From: Rhodanobacter sp.
GTDB lineage: Bacteria > Pseudomonadota > Gammaproteobacteria > Xanthomonadales > Rhodanobacteraceae
Length of the DNA stretch: 16,387 nucleotides
Direction: 5' to 3'
Assembly: GCA_026193555.1 (NCBI GenBank)
Contig: JAPHUU010000138.1
Span: forward strand, 1 to 16,387
Shown here: positions 1-8,932 of the stretch, piece by piece
How the letters are laid out: each line of letters opens with the position of its first letter
Numbering within the stretch: position 1 is the first letter of the stretch
Made by a program: the position numbers and the translations under genes
Notes under the pieces: model-generated
Databases searched by the model: none
What the model was told of the DNA's origin: nothing
What the model saw: the letters and a program-made list of their open reading frames with translations, nothing else

Positions 1-636
<636 letters not shown>

Positions 637-755
637 TCAAAAAAATTGAATAAGAATGGGAAACGTCGCGAAAGTGCTGCAAGAAGGAGCCGAAGGCGAC
701 TGGCGTGCGCGCTTTTGATTCGCGCTCAACCCATCAGGCCACTAGCCCCAACCCG

Positions 756-1049
756 TCAGCCTTCGATCACCGCCACGATGTCGTCTTCCTTCAGGAACAC
801 GAGATCTTCGCCGTCGATCTTGATTTCCTGGCCGGCGTACTTGCCGAACAGGACAGTGTCACCGGCCTTCAGCGACATCGGGCGGACCTTGCCGTCGCTC
901 ATGATCAGGCCGGTGCCGGCGGCTACAACCTTGCCGCGGGTGGGCTTTTCGGTGGCGCTGTCGGGGATGACGATGCCGCCAGCGGAAACGCGCTCTTCTT
1001 CGAGACGCTTGACGATGACGCGATCATGCAACGGACGCAGTGTGCTCAT
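756..1049 (-). CDS. groES: Co-chaperonin GroES (Hsp10)
   Basis: Heptameric lid of the GroEL folding chamber. The 97-residue product has the usual family length, begins [19 protein letters not shown], has the GroEL-binding mobile loop with [11 protein letters not shown] (about 22-32), and ends with the [19 protein letters not shown] beta-barrel strand pattern. The start is supported by GGAG six nt before the ATG. It is first in the groES-groEL operon; the promoter and CIRCE operator lie 60-115 bp upstream on the minus strand. Between groES and groEL are 131 bp containing no clear terminator, in keeping with cotranscription. Confidence 0.98.
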   Translation of the reverse strand: MSTLRPLHDRVIVKRLEEERVSAGGIVIPDSATEKPTRGKVVAAGTGLIMSDGKVRPMSLKAGDTVLFGKYAGQEIKIDGEDLVFLKEDDIVAVIEG

Positions 1050-1110
1050 GAATGGCTCCAGTAACGAGTGAGGTGGGACAAGGCTTTGGCGACCCGGATC
1101 GGCGCTCTTG

Positions 1111-1137
1111 CTAGCACTCTCGGTCGACGAGTGCCAA
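1111..1137. promoter_or_regulatory. CIRCE operator (HrcA-binding inverted repeat)
   Basis: The element has the form CTAGCACTC, nine-base spacer, GAGTGCCAA. The established CIRCE consensus is TTAGCACTC-N9-GAGTGCTAA, so 16 of 18 arm positions match and the spacing is exact. The two departures are the outermost T at 1111 (C here) and the T at 1135 (C here). HrcA binding here would block the promoter just upstream and be released on heat stress, coupling groESL expression to free chaperonin. The hrcA gene itself is not in the window. Confidence 0.93.
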
Positions 1138-1164
1138 TTTTAGCGCTACAGCATGCCACTGCAA
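1137..1164 (-). promoter_or_regulatory. Predicted sigma70-type promoter of groES-groEL
   Basis: On the minus strand a -35-like TTGCAG (1164-1159) is followed after 16 bp by a -10 TAAAAT (1142-1137). Transcription would start about 6-7 nt later, inside the CIRCE element, which is the classical arrangement for HrcA repression. The -35 matches the consensus TTGACA at four of six positions. No sigma32-type CTTGAA/CCCCAT pair was recognised, but I could not scan with a matrix. Confidence 0.65.
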
Positions 1165-1200
1165 GCGTTCGATTCGGTAGTGGACAGCTAATTGGGTGGG

Positions 1201-1224
1201 CACAGGCGTCTTTCAAGGCCTGTG
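1201..1224. other. Seven-base perfect dyad in the groES-cutA intergenic region
   Basis: CACAGGC (1201-1207) and GCCTGTG (1218-1224) flank a 10-nt loop. It lies between the groES promoter and the cutA start in the divergent spacer, 62 bp before the cutA ATG. No T-run follows, so it is not an intrinsic terminator. It could be a regulator site or a leader hairpin; a 7-bp dyad can also occur by chance. Confidence 0.3.
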
Positions 1225-1286
1225 GTGAGAAGTCGGATGGATACCGGGCCACGCGCCGACAAACCGTTTTGCCTTACGCTGCAGCG

Positions 1287-1646
1287 ATGACAACGCCTTC
1301 GACCAGCCCCAGCCCGGTTTTGCTGTGCTACTGCAGCTGCCCCGACGCGGCCAGCGCGCAGGCAATCGCCGCGGCGCTGGTGGATGAGCGACTGGCTGCC
1401 TGCGTGAGTCGGCTGCCCGGCATGCATTCCACCTACCGATGGCAGGGCGCCCTCACCACCGACAGCGAAGAACTGCTGCTGATCAAGACTACCACCGCGT
1501 GCCTCGGCGCACTCACGACCCGGCTGCTGCAACTGCATCCGTACGAGCTGCCCGAGCTGATCGCCGTACCGGTGCAGTATGGCCATGACGCTTATCTGGA
1601 CTGGGTGCGGGCCAACACCGCAGGTCAGGCAAGGCGGGTAACGTGA
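1287..1646 (+). CDS. cutA: Divalent-cation tolerance protein CutA
   Basis: Small trimeric ferredoxin-like fold protein of the CutA1 family, linked to copper tolerance in E. coli, with a molecular role that is still unclear. The product is 119 residues, close to the usual 105-115. Family signatures are CYCSCPD (14-20), LVDERLAACVSRLPGMHSTYRWQG (31-54, read in two parts), LLLIKTTT (63-70) and HPYELPELIAVPV (84-96). The same frame is open upstream to 1068, but that would extend through the CIRCE and groES promoter, so I chose the ATG at 1287, where CutA homology begins. No good Shine-Dalgarno precedes it. It is followed 62 bp later by dsbD, the same pairing as cutA-dipZ in E. coli, also close to groESL there. 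Confidence 0.95.
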   Translation: MTTPSTSPSPVLLCYCSCPDAASAQAIAAALVDERLAACVSRLPGMHSTYRWQGALTTDSEELLLIKTTTACLGALTTRLLQLHPYELPELIAVPVQYGHDAYLDWVRANTAGQARRVT

Positions 1647-1655
1647 CGACTGCGC

Positions 1656-1661
1656 CATAAT
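1656..1661 (+). promoter_or_regulatory. Possible -10 element upstream of dsbD
   Basis: CATAAT, followed by G, matches TATAAT at five of six positions and would give a leader of about 40 nt before the dsbD ATG. No convincing -35 box sits 16-18 bp upstream, so dsbD may instead be read through from cutA. Confidence 0.3.
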
Positions 1662-1708
1662 GTCCGTCTGCCCGCTCCCGAGCGAGCCCCACCGTTGATG
1701 GAGTCTTG

Positions 1709-3934
1709 ATGCGATCCCTGTCTGCCGGCCCCCGGGCCATCCGCTTGCTGGTCTGGTTGAGCCTGTCGTGGTGCACGTTGCCGGCTGTCGCGCAAGGGGC
1801 TGCCCCTCTGCTGCCAGTCACCGAGGCCTACCAGCTCAGTGCCGATGCGGGCACACCGGGCGTGCTGAAGCTGCACTGGACGATTGCGCCGGATTACTAC
1901 CTCTACCGCGGCCGGATGAAGTTCAAGGCCGGTGATGGCGTGACCTTGGGCGCGGCACAGCTGCCCGCCGGCGAGAAACATCACGACGAGTACCTCGGCG
2001 ACATCGAGACTTACCACCACACCGTCGATGCCACCCTGCCCTACACCGTCGCCGCCGGCGCCACCCGGTTGCGACTGAGCGTGCAGTACCAGGGCTGCCA
2101 CGAGGTCGACCCGAAGATCTGCTATCCGCCACATACCGAACAGCTCGACCTGCCCCTGCCCGCCGGGACCACCACCATCGGCGGCATGCCGGACACCAGG
2201 CAGCAATCCACGCCGAACGCCCCCACCGGCTCGCTGGGCGCGGCGTTGCAGACTCTCGGCAGCCGCTCGGCAGGCAACGACCAAGGCGCCCTTCCACCCG
2301 ACCAGGCATTCCGCTTCGAGGCCATGGCCAGCGCACCGCACCAGCTGCTGCTGCGCTGGACGATGCCCCCGGGCTACTACCTGTATCGCGACCAGACCAC
2401 GCTGCGGCTGACCGATGCCCCCGGGCTCAGCCTGAAACCGACATGGCCCGCCGGCGTTGTTCAGCACGACGAGCACCATGGCGATGCCACCGTGTATTTC
2501 AATCAGCTTGAGCTGCCGGTGGCGGTGGAAGGCGATCTGGCGGGGCGGCATCAGCTGAAGCTGGACGCCAGCTTCCAGGGCTGTCAGCTGGATGGACTGT
2601 GCTATCCGGTGATGGATCGCGGCGTGACCATCGATCTGACAGGCACCGGCCCGCTCGCCACCAACGCCGCGGCACCGGCGGTGCAGATGCCAGCCGCCGT
2701 CCCGGTGACACCCGAGGGACCGCCGCAGGTGAGTCTGATGGCCGCATTGTTGCTGGCACTCGGCGGTGGACTGGTACTGAACCTGATGCCCTGCGTGCTA
2801 CCGGTGCTGTCGATCAAGGCGGTCAGCGTGCTGGAGAGCGGCGAAAGCCCTGCCCGGGCGCGACGCCATGCCTTGCTGTATTCGGCCGGCGTACTGAGCA
2901 GTTTTGCCGCCTTGGGCATGGGCATCCTCGCATTGCGCGCGGCGGGTCACGCGTTGGGCTGGGGCACGCAATTGCAGCAACCGTTGCTGGTCGGCGTACT
3001 GGCCTGCGTGATGCTGGCGGTTGGCCTGTCAATGTCGGGCGTGGTGCAGTTCGGTGCTTCGCTGGGCAACACCGGCGCGAGCCTCGCCACCCGCTCCGGC
3101 CCGGCCGGGAATTTTTTCACCGGCGTGCTGGCGGTGGTGGTGGCCAGCCCGTGCACCGCACCGTTCATGGGCAGCGCGCTGGCCTATGCGTTCGCGGCAC
3201 CGATGCTGTCGGCGCTGCTGGTGTTTCTGGCCCTGGGCATCGGACTGGCGCTGCCATTTCTCCTGATCGGATTTGTGCCGGTACTTGCCCGTCTGTTGCC
3301 GGGGCCGGGACGCTGGATGGAGACGCTGAAGCAGGTGCTGGCCTTCCCGATGTATCTGACCGCGGCATGGCTGGTCTGGGTGCTGGCCAACCAGCGTGGC
3401 GCCGATGCCGTCGGTCTGGTGCTGGTGGCGATGGTGCTGCTGGCGATGACGCTGTGGTGGTTCGAGCGCAGCCGTTCCCGCGGGACGCTCAGCCGGATAC
3501 TGGTCGTTGTGCTGGCGCTGGCCACGGTGGTGCCGATGGTGCTGCTCACCCATGTGCCGCGGCCGTCGACCGCAACAACAACCGCCAAGGGCGTGGTGGC
3601 GTACAGCCCGCAAAAGCTGGCAACGCTGCGCGCGGCGGGAACCCCTGTCTTTGTCGACATGACCGCCGACTGGTGCGTCACCTGCAAGGCCAACGAGCAC
3701 ACGGTGCTGGACACGCAGGCATTCCGCGATCTGCTGCAGCGCACCGGCACGGTCTACATGAAAGGCGACTGGACCGATGTCGATCCCGACATCGGTGCCT
3801 TCCTGCAGCAGTATCACTCGCCCGGCGTGCCGCTGTATGTGGTGTTTCCCCGCAATGGCGGCCCCGGCCGCCAGCTTTCGACCGTGCTGACCCCATCGTT
3901 GGTCGAGCGGGCACTGGCCGAGGCTGCACACTGA
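1709..3934 (+). CDS. dsbD: Thiol:disulfide interchange protein DsbD with two tandem N-terminal alpha domains
   Basis: Inner-membrane transporter that moves electrons from cytoplasmic thioredoxin to periplasmic disulfide isomerases and cytochrome c maturation. Domains (741 residues, counted from the ATG at 1709): signal peptide 1-28 (AVA before Gln29); first DsbD-alpha domain about 35-150 with Cys130 and Cys138; second about 195-312 with Cys292 and Cys298; eight-helix CcdA-like core about 340-615 with PCVLPVL (Cys362) and SPCTAPFMG (Cys482); C-terminal thioredoxin domain about 630-741 with WCVTC (Cys656, Cys659) and cis-Pro708. E. coli DsbD is about 565 residues; the excess is the duplicated alpha domain. 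Both copies share a YYLYR segment and a QGC...CYP motif. The first copy has seven residues between its cysteines, the second five as in E. coli. A TTG precedes the ATG in frame, but GGAG five nt before the ATG favours 1709. It overlaps the next gene by one base. Confidence 0.96.
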   Translation: MRSLSAGPRAIRLLVWLSLSWCTLPAVAQGAAPLLPVTEAYQLSADAGTPGVLKLHWTIAPDYYLYRGRMKFKAGDGVTLGAAQLPAGEKHHDEYLGDIETYHHTVDATLPYTVAAGATRLRLSVQYQGCHEVDPKICYPPHTEQLDLPLPAGTTTIGGMPDTRQQSTPNAPTGSLGAALQTLGSRSAGNDQGALPPDQAFRFEAMASAPHQLLLRWTMPPGYYLYRDQTTLRLTDAPGLSLKPTWPAGVVQHDEHHGDATVYFNQLELPVAVEGDLAGRHQLKLDASFQGCQLDGLCYPVMDRGVTIDLTGTGPLATNAAAPAVQMPAAVPVTPEGPPQVSLMAALLLALGGGLVLNLMPCVLPVLSIKAVSVLESGESPARARRHALLYSAGVLSSFAALGMGILALRAAGHALGWGTQLQQPLLVGVLACVMLAVGLSMSGVVQFGASLGNTGASLATRSGPAGNFFTGVLAVVVASPCTAPFMGSALAYAFAAPMLSALLVFLALGIGLALPFLLIGFVPVLARLLPGPGRWMETLKQVLAFPMYLTAAWLVWVLANQRGADAVGLVLVAMVLLAMTLWWFERSRSRGTLSRILVVVLALATVVPMVLLTHVPRPSTATTTAKGVVAYSPQKLATLRAAGTPVFVDMTADWCVTCKANEHTVLDTQAFRDLLQRTGTVYMKGDWTDVDPDIGAFLQQYHSPGVPLYVVFPRNGGPGRQLSTVLTPSLVERALAEAAH

Positions 3935-4485
3935 TGCTGAGCCGAAGCAACTGGCTGATTCTGGCCCTCGCCACGCTGGCGGCCGTGATCGGCGGCTACA
4001 CGCAGCATCGCCTGCGTCAACCGCAAGCACCCGACACGGCGCTGATCAGCCAGCGCCTGCACGCCCTGCAGTTGCCCGACCTCGACGGTCGGCCGCACCG
4101 GCTGGACGAATATCGTGGCCACCGCGTGCTGCTGAATTTCTGGGCCAGCTGGTGCCAACCGTGTCTCGAGGAACTGCCGGCACTGGTCCGGATGCAGGCC
4201 AAGTTCGGCGAACACGGGGCGATCATCGTCGGCATTGCCATGGACGAACCGGCTCGGGTACGTGCGTTCCTGGCAAGGTACCCGGTCAATTACCCCATCC
4301 TGCTGGGCCAGTTCACCGCGCCGAGCACCTCGCTGCTGGCTGGCGATACGGATGAAGTGCTGCCTTACAGTGTCCTGCTTGACTCCGAGGGGCAGGTAAT
4401 CGACACACATCGGGGGGCTTTGTCCGAGTCACAGCTGACCGCATGGCTGACGACTGGCCCGACGCCACCAAAAGACAACGACTGA
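3934..4485 (+). CDS. Membrane-anchored TlpA/ResA-like thioredoxin-fold protein
   Basis: Predicted periplasmic thiol-disulfide oxidoreductase. The 183-residue product has an N-terminal membrane anchor (about 6-22, [15 protein letters not shown]) without a clear cleavage site, then a thioredoxin fold with the start of the redox helix at [17 protein letters not shown] (68-84; active-site Cys74 and Cys77) and the cis-proline at LPYSVLLD (Pro144). Its start codon shares the A of the dsbD stop (TGATG), and a GAGG lies 10 nt upstream within dsbD, so the two are probably translationally coupled. The context suggests DsbD reduces this protein, as DsbD/CcdA does for CcmG/ResA; its own target is unknown. 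It is not obviously CcmG, since no cytochrome c maturation genes are near. The AroK/Q-type gene downstream is separated by 131 bp. Confidence 0.88.
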   Translation: MLSRSNWLILALATLAAVIGGYTQHRLRQPQAPDTALISQRLHALQLPDLDGRPHRLDEYRGHRVLLNFWASWCQPCLEELPALVRMQAKFGEHGAIIVGIAMDEPARVRAFLARYPVNYPILLGQFTAPSTSLLAGDTDEVLPYSVLLDSEGQVIDTHRGALSESQLTAWLTTGPTPPKDND

Positions 4486-4616
4486 CATACGCTTACGCAC
4501 GGAAACCTGCGCTTCTCCGGCTAACATCGTCGAACTGCAGTGAACTGGACAAGCTTCATCGCTGCGTGCACACTCCATCGAATTCCGGGAGTGCCGGATG
4601 CAAGCTGGACGGTTTC

Positions 4617-5084
4617 GTGGCGAAGATCCTGGTCCTGCACGGACCCAATCTCAATCTGCTGGGTGTCCGCGAGCCGCACATCTACGGGCACGAGACGCTG
4701 GCGGAGATCAACGGGCAGCTGGCCGAGCGGGCGCAGGCTGCGGGCCATGAGCTGGTCTGGTTCCAGTCCAATGCCGAGCACGAGCTGATTGGCCGTATCC
4801 AGCAGGGCCGCGACGACCAGACCGCGATGATCCTGTTCAACCCCGCCGCGTTCACCCATACCAGCATTGCCCTGCGCGACGCCTTGGTCGCGGTGGCGAT
4901 CCCGTTCATCGAGGTGCACCTGTCCAACGTGCATGCGCGCGAGCCGTTCCGCCATCATTCGTACCTGTCGGATATCGCGATCGGCGTAATCTGCGGCTTT
5001 GGCGCCGTCAGTTACCGACTGGCGCTGGATGCAGCGATCCAGCGACTGCCGGCCTCGGCCACCCACTCCACCGTCGCGAACTGA
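4617..5084 (+). CDS. aroQ: Type II 3-dehydroquinate dehydratase
   Basis: Converts 3-dehydroquinate to 3-dehydroshikimate in the shikimate pathway; type II enzymes are dodecameric. The product is 155 residues from a GTG start. It opens with the family signature [18 protein letters not shown], with Arg18 and the catalytic Tyr23 (HIYG), then NPAAFTHTS (75-83, His81), [17 protein letters not shown] (99-115, His101), and [11 protein letters not shown]. The open frame reaches back to an ATG at 4443 inside the preceding gene, but those extra 58 residues match nothing in the family, and no in-frame ATG lies close to the homology, so I chose the GTG at 4617. The Shine-Dalgarno is weak. aroQ directly upstream of accB-accC is a common gammaproteobacterial arrangement. 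Confidence 0.95.
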   Translation: MAKILVLHGPNLNLLGVREPHIYGHETLAEINGQLAERAQAAGHELVWFQSNAEHELIGRIQQGRDDQTAMILFNPAAFTHTSIALRDALVAVAIPFIEVHLSNVHAREPFRHHSYLSDIAIGVICGFGAVSYRLALDAAIQRLPASATHSTVAN

Positions 5085-5160
5085 ATACTCCTGGCCGTCC
5101 GGCCGACCCTGTTCCTCTCCGGCCACACGCAGTGGCATGACTGACCAAAAGGCTGATCCG

Positions 5161-5610
5161 ATGGATTTGCGCAAAATCAAGAAACTGATCGACCTGCTCG
5201 AGGAATCCAACCTCGCCGAACTGGAGATCAAGGAAGGCGAGGAAGTGGTGCGCCTGTCGCGCGTACCCAAGAACGCGGCGCCCATCGCTGCCGCCCCGGT
5301 GGCCGCGCCCGCACCGATCGCCGTTGCGCCGATTGCGCCCGCCGCCGAGGCACCGGTCGCCGACGCCCTGCCCGCTGGCCACGTGGTGAAGGCGCCGATG
5401 GTCGGCACCTTCTACAGCTCCGCCAGCCCCGGCACGCCGGCCTTCGTCAAGGTCGGTCAGCAGGTCAAGGCCGGCGAGACACTGGGCATCATCGAGGCGA
5501 TGAAGATGTTCAACCAGATCGAAGCCGACGTTTCCGGCACGGTGCAGGCGATCCTGGTCGAGAACGGTCAGCCGGTGGAATTCGACGAACCCATGTTCGT
5601 GATTGCCTGA
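5161..5610 (+). CDS. accB: Biotin carboxyl carrier protein of acetyl-CoA carboxylase
   Basis: Carries the biotin that is carboxylated by AccC and then donates CO2 to acetyl-CoA, the first committed step of fatty acid synthesis. The 149-residue product (E. coli: 156) begins [16 protein letters not shown], has an Ala/Pro-rich flexible linker (about 39-71), and a C-terminal biotinyl domain with [15 protein letters not shown], the biotin acceptor being Lys115. The protruding thumb segment ([15 protein letters not shown]) is present. An in-frame ATG lies eight codons upstream (5137), but E. coli AccB starts at the equivalent of 5161, which has AAGG eight nt before it. accC follows after 10 bp, so the two are surely cotranscribed; a 76-bp gap separates it from aroQ. 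Confidence 0.97.
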   Translation: MDLRKIKKLIDLLEESNLAELEIKEGEEVVRLSRVPKNAAPIAAAPVAAPAPIAVAPIAPAAEAPVADALPAGHVVKAPMVGTFYSSASPGTPAFVKVGQQVKAGETLGIIEAMKMFNQIEADVSGTVQAILVENGQPVEFDEPMFVIA

Positions 5611-5620
5611 GGCCGCCCGG

Positions 5621-6988
5621 ATGCTCGAGAAGGTCGTCATCGCCAACCGCGGCGAAATCGCGCTGCGCATACTGCGCGCCTGCCACAGTCTGGGCATCAA
5701 GACCGTGGCGGTGCATTCCACCATCGACAGCAACCTCAAGCACGTCGGCCTGGCCGACGAGTCGGTCTGCATCGGCCCCGGCCCCTCGGTCGACAGCTAT
5801 CTCAACATTCCGCGCATCATCGCCGCGGCCGAGATCACCGACGCTCAGGCCATTCACCCGGGCTACGGCTTCCTGTCCGAACGTGCCGACTTTGCCGAGC
5901 AGGTCGAGCAGAGCGGCTTCATCTTCATCGGCCCCACGGCGGACGTGATTCGGCTGATGGGCGACAAGGTCGAGGCCATCCGCGCCATGAAGGCCGCCGG
6001 CGTGCCCTGCGTACCCGGCTCCGGTGGCCCGCTCGGCGACGATGTCGATCAGAACGTGCACATCGCCCGCGAGATCGGTTATCCGGTGATCATCAAGGCC
6101 GCCGGCGGCGGCGGTGGCCGCGGCATGCGCGTGGTGCGCACCGAGGCGCATCTGGGCAATGCCGTGACCATGACCAAGTCCGAGGCCAAGGCCGCATTCG
6201 GCAACGATCAGGTGTACATGGAGAAGTTCCTGGAGAACCCGCGCCACGTGGAGATCCAGGTACTTGCCGACGGCCAGGGTAACGCGATCCATCTGGGCGA
6301 GCGCGACTGCTCGATGCAGCGTCGCCACCAGAAGGTGGTCGAGGAAGCGCCGGCACCCGGCATCACCCCGCTACAGCGCGCCGCGATCGGCAAAGTCTGC
6401 GTCGACGCCTGCATCCGCATCGGCTATCGCGGTGCCGGCACGTTCGAGTTCCTGTATGAGGACGGTCACTTCTACTTCATCGAGATGAACACGCGCATCC
6501 AGGTCGAGCATCCGGTCACCGAGCTGATTACCGGCATCGATCTGGTGCGCGAACAGCTGCTGATCGCCGGCGGCGAAAAACTGTCGATTCGGCAGGAGGA
6601 CGTGGTGATCCACGGTCATGCGATCGAATGCCGCATCAATGCCGAGGATCCGGATACTTTCATGCCGAGCCCCGGCACGGTGAAGCGCTTCGAGGCTCCC
6701 GGTGGTCCCGGCGTGCGAGTCGACACCCACCTGTATGACGGCTACAAGATTCCACCGAACTACGACTCGATGATCGGCAAGCTGATCGTGCACGGCCCTG
6801 ACCGCGAGACCGCGATCGCGCGCATGCGCATGGCGCTGACCGAAACGGTGATCGAAGGCATCAAGTGCAATATCCCGCTGCAGCAGCGGATCATGGCCGA
6901 CGCGGGCTTCCAGCAAGGTGGGCAGAACATCCACTATCTGGAGAAGCGGATGGCGGAGCAGAAAGGTCACCCGCCCGCCGATCACTGA
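5621..6988 (+). CDS. accC: Biotin carboxylase subunit of acetyl-CoA carboxylase
   Basis: ATP-dependent carboxylation of AccB-bound biotin with bicarbonate. The 455-residue product (E. coli: 449) is an ATP-grasp enzyme: N-terminal [30 protein letters not shown] (79-88), ATP-binding glycine-rich [12 protein letters not shown] (159-170), and the catalytic stretch [16 protein letters not shown] (286-301). Residue positions coincide with E. coli: Lys116, Lys159, His209, Glu276, Glu288, Asn290, Arg292, Glu296 and Arg338 are all in place, so the enzyme should be active. A TTG six codons upstream is in frame, but GAGG eight nt before the ATG at 5621 and homology fix the start. Confidence 0.98.
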   Translation: MLEKVVIANRGEIALRILRACHSLGIKTVAVHSTIDSNLKHVGLADESVCIGPGPSVDSYLNIPRIIAAAEITDAQAIHPGYGFLSERADFAEQVEQSGFIFIGPTADVIRLMGDKVEAIRAMKAAGVPCVPGSGGPLGDDVDQNVHIAREIGYPVIIKAAGGGGGRGMRVVRTEAHLGNAVTMTKSEAKAAFGNDQVYMEKFLENPRHVEIQVLADGQGNAIHLGERDCSMQRRHQKVVEEAPAPGITPLQRAAIGKVCVDACIRIGYRGAGTFEFLYEDGHFYFIEMNTRIQVEHPVTELITGIDLVREQLLIAGGEKLSIRQEDVVIHGHAIECRINAEDPDTFMPSPGTVKRFEAPGGPGVRVDTHLYDGYKIPPNYDSMIGKLIVHGPDRETAIARMRMALTETVIEGIKCNIPLQQRIMADAGFQQGGQNIHYLEKRMAEQKGHPPADH

Positions 6989-6999
6989 TCGGACAACCT

Positions 7000-7028
7000 G
7001 GTTGGGGAATGCGCAGCGAACCCCAATC
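7000..7028. other. Hairpin-forming dyad between accC and prmA
   Basis: GGTTGGGG (7000-7007) can pair with CCCCAATC (7021-7028) across a 13-nt loop, with one G-U pair in the RNA. No T-run follows, so it is not an intrinsic terminator; it may be an RNA-processing or mRNA-stabilising structure in the 96-bp gap after accC, or chance. Confidence 0.3.
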
Positions 7029-7084
7029 TCGCGTGCCTTGCAGCGGCGAGGCCGTGCCGAGCTCAACCCATCCACGGACTCCCC

Positions 7085-7981
7085 ATGCCCTGGCTCGAAC
7101 TTTCCCTTGTCGTGCGCGTCGAACAGCAGCCCGGCGCCGAAGAAGCGCTGAATGACCTGGGCGCGCTGTCGATCACCCTGCAGGACGCCGATGCGGAAAC
7201 GCCCGACGAGCAGGCAATCTTCGAGCCTGGCGTGGGCGAATTGCCGCTGTGGCCGACGATCACCCTCAACGCGCTGTTCGACGAGCACACCGACCGCCGC
7301 GGGCTGACCGAGGCACTGGGTGAATTCCTGCCGTGGCTTGAGCCGGATCACTTGCTGTTTCGCCAGGTCGCGGACCAGAACTGGGAACGCGTATGGATGG
7401 ACCAGTTCAAGCCGATGCCCTTCGGCCAGCGGCTGTGGATCTATCCATGGAACATCGAGCCGCCGAATGACGAAGCCATCGTGGTGGTGCGGCTCGACCC
7501 CGGCCTCGCCTTCGGCAGCGGCACCCATCCGACCACCGCGCTGTGCCTGGAATGGCTCGATGGCCTGGAGCTGAGCGGCAAGACCGTGACCGATTTCGGC
7601 TGCGGCTCGGGCATCCTGGCGATCGCCGCGTTGAAGCTCGGCGCGGCCAGTGCGGTCGGGGTGGACAACGATCCGCAGGCGTTGACGGCCTCGGCCGACA
7701 ATGCCGAGCGCAACGGTGTGGCCGAGCGGCTGGCACTGTTCCTGCCGGAAGATCTGGCGGCGGAGCCGGCCGAAATCTTCATCGCCAACATCCTCGCCGG
7801 ACCGCTGGGCGAGCTCGCTCCGCTTTTCGCGACGGCGACAAAGTCCGGTGCACCGTTTGCGATTTCCGGCATCCTGCTTGGCCAGCAGGACGAACTGCTG
7901 CAGCGCTACGCCGAATGGTTCGATGAGCTGCGGGTGGATACCCGCGAGGATTGGATCCGCATCAGCGGTCGTCGTCGTTGA
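7085..7981 (+). CDS. prmA: Ribosomal protein L11 methyltransferase
   Basis: SAM-dependent trimethylation of ribosomal protein L11 in the cytoplasm. The 298-residue product matches the family length (about 293). It has the N-terminal L11-recognition domain (MPWLELSLVV...), the linker motif LDPGLAFGSGTHPTT (137-151), SAM motif I DFGCGSGILAIAALKLGA (170-187), the acidic VDNDPQA (193-199), and the catalytic NILAGPL (235-241). No strong Shine-Dalgarno precedes the ATG, but the protein start aligns with the family. It sits 96 bp after accC and 87 bp before the DUF3426 gene, the order accC-prmA-(zinc ribbon)-fis being typical for this lineage. In E. coli prmA is instead followed by dusB-fis. Confidence 0.97.
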   Translation: MPWLELSLVVRVEQQPGAEEALNDLGALSITLQDADAETPDEQAIFEPGVGELPLWPTITLNALFDEHTDRRGLTEALGEFLPWLEPDHLLFRQVADQNWERVWMDQFKPMPFGQRLWIYPWNIEPPNDEAIVVVRLDPGLAFGSGTHPTTALCLEWLDGLELSGKTVTDFGCGSGILAIAALKLGAASAVGVDNDPQALTASADNAERNGVAERLALFLPEDLAAEPAEIFIANILAGPLGELAPLFATATKSGAPFAISGILLGQQDELLQRYAEWFDELRVDTREDWIRISGRRR

Positions 7982-8068
7982 CGCGCCAGCCGGACAAAGC
8001 ATCGGCAACGACGTGGCGCGACCCGGGCACTGCGTTAAGCTTGCATCCTGTCGACTGAAGCGGCCAGC

Positions 8069-8917
8069 ATGTATACCCAATGCCCTGAATGCCAGACGGT
8101 CTTTTCGCTGGATGTGAACCTGCTCGCGCAGGCACGCGGGTATGTCGGCTGCGGCTATTGCAGCATCGAGTTCGATGCACTGGCCAGTCTCGCCGAACAG
8201 TTGCCGCCGGAACCGTTCCGCCTGCTGCCGACACAGCCGGAGTCGCACCAGCTGCCAACCCTGGAGCTGGCGGTGTACCGGCCACAGCCGGAACCGGTAG
8301 CCGTGCTCGAGGCCGAAATCCGGGTAGCGGACAACCACGATACCGAGGACTTCTCGCAGCTGGTTTTTGCTCCGCGTTTTGTACGCGAACAGCACGCGCA
8401 GGAACCTGCGCGATTGCGCAAACGCAAACCCCGCCGCCCTGCCTCCGGTGAATTGCAATGGCCATGGGCGGCCGCCTGCCTGTTGCTGATCTTGCTGCTT
8501 TCTGGCCAGCTGGCTTGGGCCGAACGCGGCCCGCTGATCCGCAATCCAGTCATGGGCCACTGGCTGCGCAGCACCTGTACCGCGCTTGGCTGCCAGCTGC
8601 CGCTGATTGCCGCTCCACAGAAACTGCGACTCGTCGCCAGCAATGTGCAAGCGCACCCCAGCGTGCCCGATGCGCTGATGATCAGTGCCAGCGTGCGCAA
8701 CGACGCGGCATTTGCGCAACCGTATCCTGTGCTGGAGATCACCCTCTCGGATGCGCGGGGGCGACCGGTTGCGATGCGGCGCCTGCAGCCACGCGACTAC
8801 CTCGACGACGACGCGGCCCTGCGCCGCGGACTGGCGCCGGGGGGCAGCACCGTACTGCTGATCGAAGCGAAGGATCCCGGCGAAAAGGCGGTCGCTTTCG
8901 ATTTCAGTTTTGAATAG
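8069..8917 (+). CDS. Zinc-ribbon (MJ0042-type) and DUF3426 membrane protein
   Basis: Function unknown. The 282-residue protein has an N-terminal zinc ribbon with CPEC (Cys5, Cys8) and CGYC (Cys28, Cys31), a low-complexity Pro/Glu-rich cytoplasmic linker, a basic patch RLRKRKPRRP (115-124), one transmembrane helix (about 131-151), and a C-terminal beta-rich DUF3426 domain, predicted periplasmic, with Cys170 and Cys175 near the membrane. Proteins of this architecture regularly lie between prmA and fis in xanthomonads and pseudomonads. The Shine-Dalgarno is weak. The single-pass topology with a cytoplasmic metal-binding knuckle and a periplasmic domain would fit a sensor or scaffold, but that is speculation. 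Confidence 0.85.
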   Translation: MYTQCPECQTVFSLDVNLLAQARGYVGCGYCSIEFDALASLAEQLPPEPFRLLPTQPESHQLPTLELAVYRPQPEPVAVLEAEIRVADNHDTEDFSQLVFAPRFVREQHAQEPARLRKRKPRRPASGELQWPWAAACLLLILLLSGQLAWAERGPLIRNPVMGHWLRSTCTALGCQLPLIAAPQKLRLVASNVQAHPSVPDALMISASVRNDAAFAQPYPVLEITLSDARGRPVAMRRLQPRDYLDDDAALRRGLAPGGSTVLLIEAKDPGEKAVAFDFSFE

Positions 8918-8932
8918 CACTTAAAATTATCG

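Noticed and set aside
647..755. Possible hairpin with GCGCG/CGCGC arms between groES and groEL
   Set aside because: The stem is only five bases and no T-run follows; too weak to call a terminator or attenuator.
1068..1286. N-terminal extension of CutA by 73 residues
   Set aside because: It would be translated from the CIRCE and groES promoter region and matches nothing in CutA; the family homology starts near 1287.
2599..3933. Plus-strand frame overlapping dsbD and reading into the thioredoxin gene, suggesting a 628-residue fusion
   Set aside because: Only the part from 3934 has a recognisable fold; the upstream part is an out-of-frame reading of dsbD, rich in Arg and Gly, with no family resemblance.
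4443..4616. N-terminal extension of AroQ by 58 residues from an ATG inside the preceding gene
   Set aside because: The residues do not match type II dehydroquinases, which begin at the KILVLHGPN segment right after the GTG at 4617.
6371..8920. Long minus-strand open frame of 849 codons opposite accC, prmA and the DUF3426 gene
   Set aside because: It is a mirror of GC-rich plus-strand genes whose products are clearly recognised; its own translation is Arg/Gln/His-rich and resembles no protein family.
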